A stretch of DNA of 64,000 bases, from contig OZ025805.1 of the NCBI GenBank assembly GCA_964019425.1, forward strand, positions 1,113,879-1,177,878, in the 5' to 3' direction. The translations under genes were made by a program, and so were the position numbers. The notes below the pieces were generated by a model. That model did not search any database. It saw nothing but the letters and a program-made list of their open reading frames with translations, and had not been told where the DNA came from. Below are positions 62,683-64,000 of this stretch, piece by piece. The DNA comes from Flectonema sp. DT1601 (lineage: Eukaryota; Euglenozoa; Diplonemea; Diplonemida; Diplonemidae). Numbering within the stretch: the first letter of the stretch is position 1; the number at the start of each line of letters is the position of its first letter.

Positions 62683-64000
62683 ATGAGATCCCTATTTCCC
62701 CTTTTCTTAATTCTAACTTCCTTATATATCTATTCTTGTGCGAACCAAGGGTCACCATCGGGTGGTCCCAGAGATACCATACCTCCACTATTAATTGAAA
62801 CGACGCCAGCCAACAAATCAATAGAATTCAAAGGGCAGGAATTTCAATTCATATTTGATGAAAGAGTTAATGCGATAAACTCAAAGTCAACTACTCATCA
62901 CACCTCATATTGAAAACAAATTCAATGTGAAAGTTCGAAAAAATGAACTCACTTTAGCATTGATGACCCCTTTAATGACAGTACAACTTTCACCTTAAAC
63001 TTCTCAGATGGTGTGGTCGATGTCACAGAAAAAAATCCTGCCGTCAATTTAAGTTTCGCCTTCTCGACTGGGGACTACATAGATTCCATATACGTAAATG
63101 GAAAAATAACTGATCTGTACACCAACGAAGACAAGAAGGTTTTGTAGTTGGCCTCTATCAAATTACTGACTCAATCGATCTTCTAAAAGATAAACCCAGA
63201 TACTTCGCAAAAACCAATGAACAAGGACAATTCCTTATTGAGAACATCAAGAATGACTACTACAAAAATCCTTACCTTCAATGACGTTAATAAAAACCTA
63301 ATACTCAATCCTGAGACCGAAGATCATGGTTTTCTATCCGATTCAATTGATCTTACTCTTTCACGTGATTCCGTTCGCATCCCAACCCAGCTGATTAACG
63401 CCACCGAATTTGAATTTGTCAGATCAAAAACAACCGGTAGATATTTCGACATCCAGTACAATAAACCACTTATTGAATACCATCTCTCAAAAATCGACTC
63501 AACCAATAACCTTCCTATACCTCCTTACAATCGAGTGAAAGGAAATAAGATATTAAGATTCTATCCACGTGAAACATTTCAATATGATATAGATAGTTTA
63601 GGTCTGATCGTTTCCGCTACAGACAGTATGCTCAATCGGACCCTTGATACTGCCTATGTCAAATTCACCGAGACCTCTCGTAAACCTGAATCATTCAACG
63701 CCAATTTCTCGCCTTCAGACAATGACTATGTAGATCCTTTGGTTCATCACACCTATACCTTTGATAAACCCATTGAAACATTCTATCAAGACAGCATATT
63801 CATAAACTATGACACACTCAAAACAGAACTCTTACCTGACAGTACCATTTCATGGAATAACAATAAAACCCGACTTACTTTTGACATTCTTTTAGACAAG
63901 GACTTTCTTCAAAATGAAATAGACACCCTACTCAAAATAATATGCTGACACTACTCAAATTGATACACTTGCTGTTGAAACTGACACGGCTCAAGTTGAC
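62683..64000 (+). pseudogene. Bacteroidota lipoprotein with Ig-like domain, frameshifted, 3' end outside the window
   Basis: Starts MRSLFPLFLILTSLYIYSCA: a type II signal peptide with lipobox ending in Cys19, followed by the start of the mature protein NQGSPSGGPRDTIPP, which is characteristic of a Bacteroidota family with a bacterial Ig-like (SbsA/Big_5) domain. The domain's 'F.FDERV' segment is seen (QFIFDERVNA). The sense continues in other frames through to the window end, with shifts near 62895, 62960 and 63145; 63217-63948 is one long open stretch with beta-rich sequence. The function is not known; it is an outer-membrane-anchored surface or periplasmic protein. The gene is cut by the window. 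Confidence 0.75.
63562..63577. promoter_or_regulatory. weak parS-like sequence
   Basis: tatccacgtgaaacat: on the minus strand it reads atgtttcacgtggata and keeps the TGTTTCACGTGG core but not the last bases. It lies inside the lipoprotein gene. A still weaker match (tctttcacgtgattcc) is at 63357-63372. They may be extra members of the parS cluster or chance. Confidence 0.35.

Noticed and set aside
55723-64000. Recent functional horizontal transfer of bacterial genes into the host
   Set aside because: The genes are a colinear piece of bacterial chromosome with housekeeping functions, no introns and many frameshifts. Contamination or chimera explains this better unless reads prove the join.

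Overview
The window is two unlike pieces of DNA joined end to end. Positions 1 to about 55.5 kb are nuclear DNA of a eukaryote. It has short GT-AG introns, eukaryote-only proteins (26S proteasome Rpn3, an actin-like protein, cyclophilin, a mitochondrial carrier, the ciliary protein CFAP45, a TANGO2-like protein), AT-rich spacers full of long poly-A and poly-T runs, and a degenerate LINE. From about 55.7 kb to the end is bacterial DNA of Bacteroidota type (DUF4175 protein, HATPase, ybeY, mnmG, methyltransferase, lipoprotein, and parS-like sites), with many frameshifts.

Host part. I model 23 genes, and every one is on the + strand. In order: a dual-specificity phosphatase end (1-513), an unknown 863-aa protein, a type I membrane protein, an unknown 235-aa protein, a chitobiase-like-repeat coiled-coil protein, a 1492-aa carbamoyl-phosphate synthase, a VMA21-like protein, a U-box protein with a winged-helix-like tail, CFAP45, an unknown 553-aa protein, a second type I membrane protein, a steroid 5-alpha-reductase, an unknown one-span protein, a short Rpn3, an unknown 277-aa protein, a divergent actin, a cyclophilin, an SLC25 carrier, an alpha/beta hydrolase, carnitine acetyltransferase, an unknown, probably mitochondrial protein, a HAD protein and a TANGO2-like protein. 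All 22 genes whose 5' end is visible have an AG acceptor upstream of the ATG, 20 of them within 4-44 nt. With the one-strand layout this suggests spliced-leader trans-splicing of polycistronic transcripts. CFAP45 says the cell has cilia or flagella. A euglenozoan (diplonemid, euglenid or early kinetoplastid relative) fits best, but that is inference: no spliced leader sequence is visible here. Ten cis-introns of 61-125 bp were placed.

A 5'-truncated, decayed LINE with reverse transcriptase, RNase H and a terminal zinc motif (about 53.24-55.38 kb) lies just before the change to bacterial DNA.

Bacterial part. The order DUF4175 - HATPase - ybeY - parS x2 - mnmG - methyltransferase - lipoprotein resembles Cytophagia/Flavobacteriia chromosomes. 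Nearly every reading frame is broken by small shifts, often at homopolymers, while the host genes are clean. A contig chimera with a poorly polished bacterial read is more likely than gene transfer. I did not find a clear new multi-gene system. The best leads are the one-strand/trans-splicing layout, the short Rpn3, the PDZ-like insert in the LINE reverse transcriptase, the U-box fusion protein and a strong hairpin near 41.37 kb.
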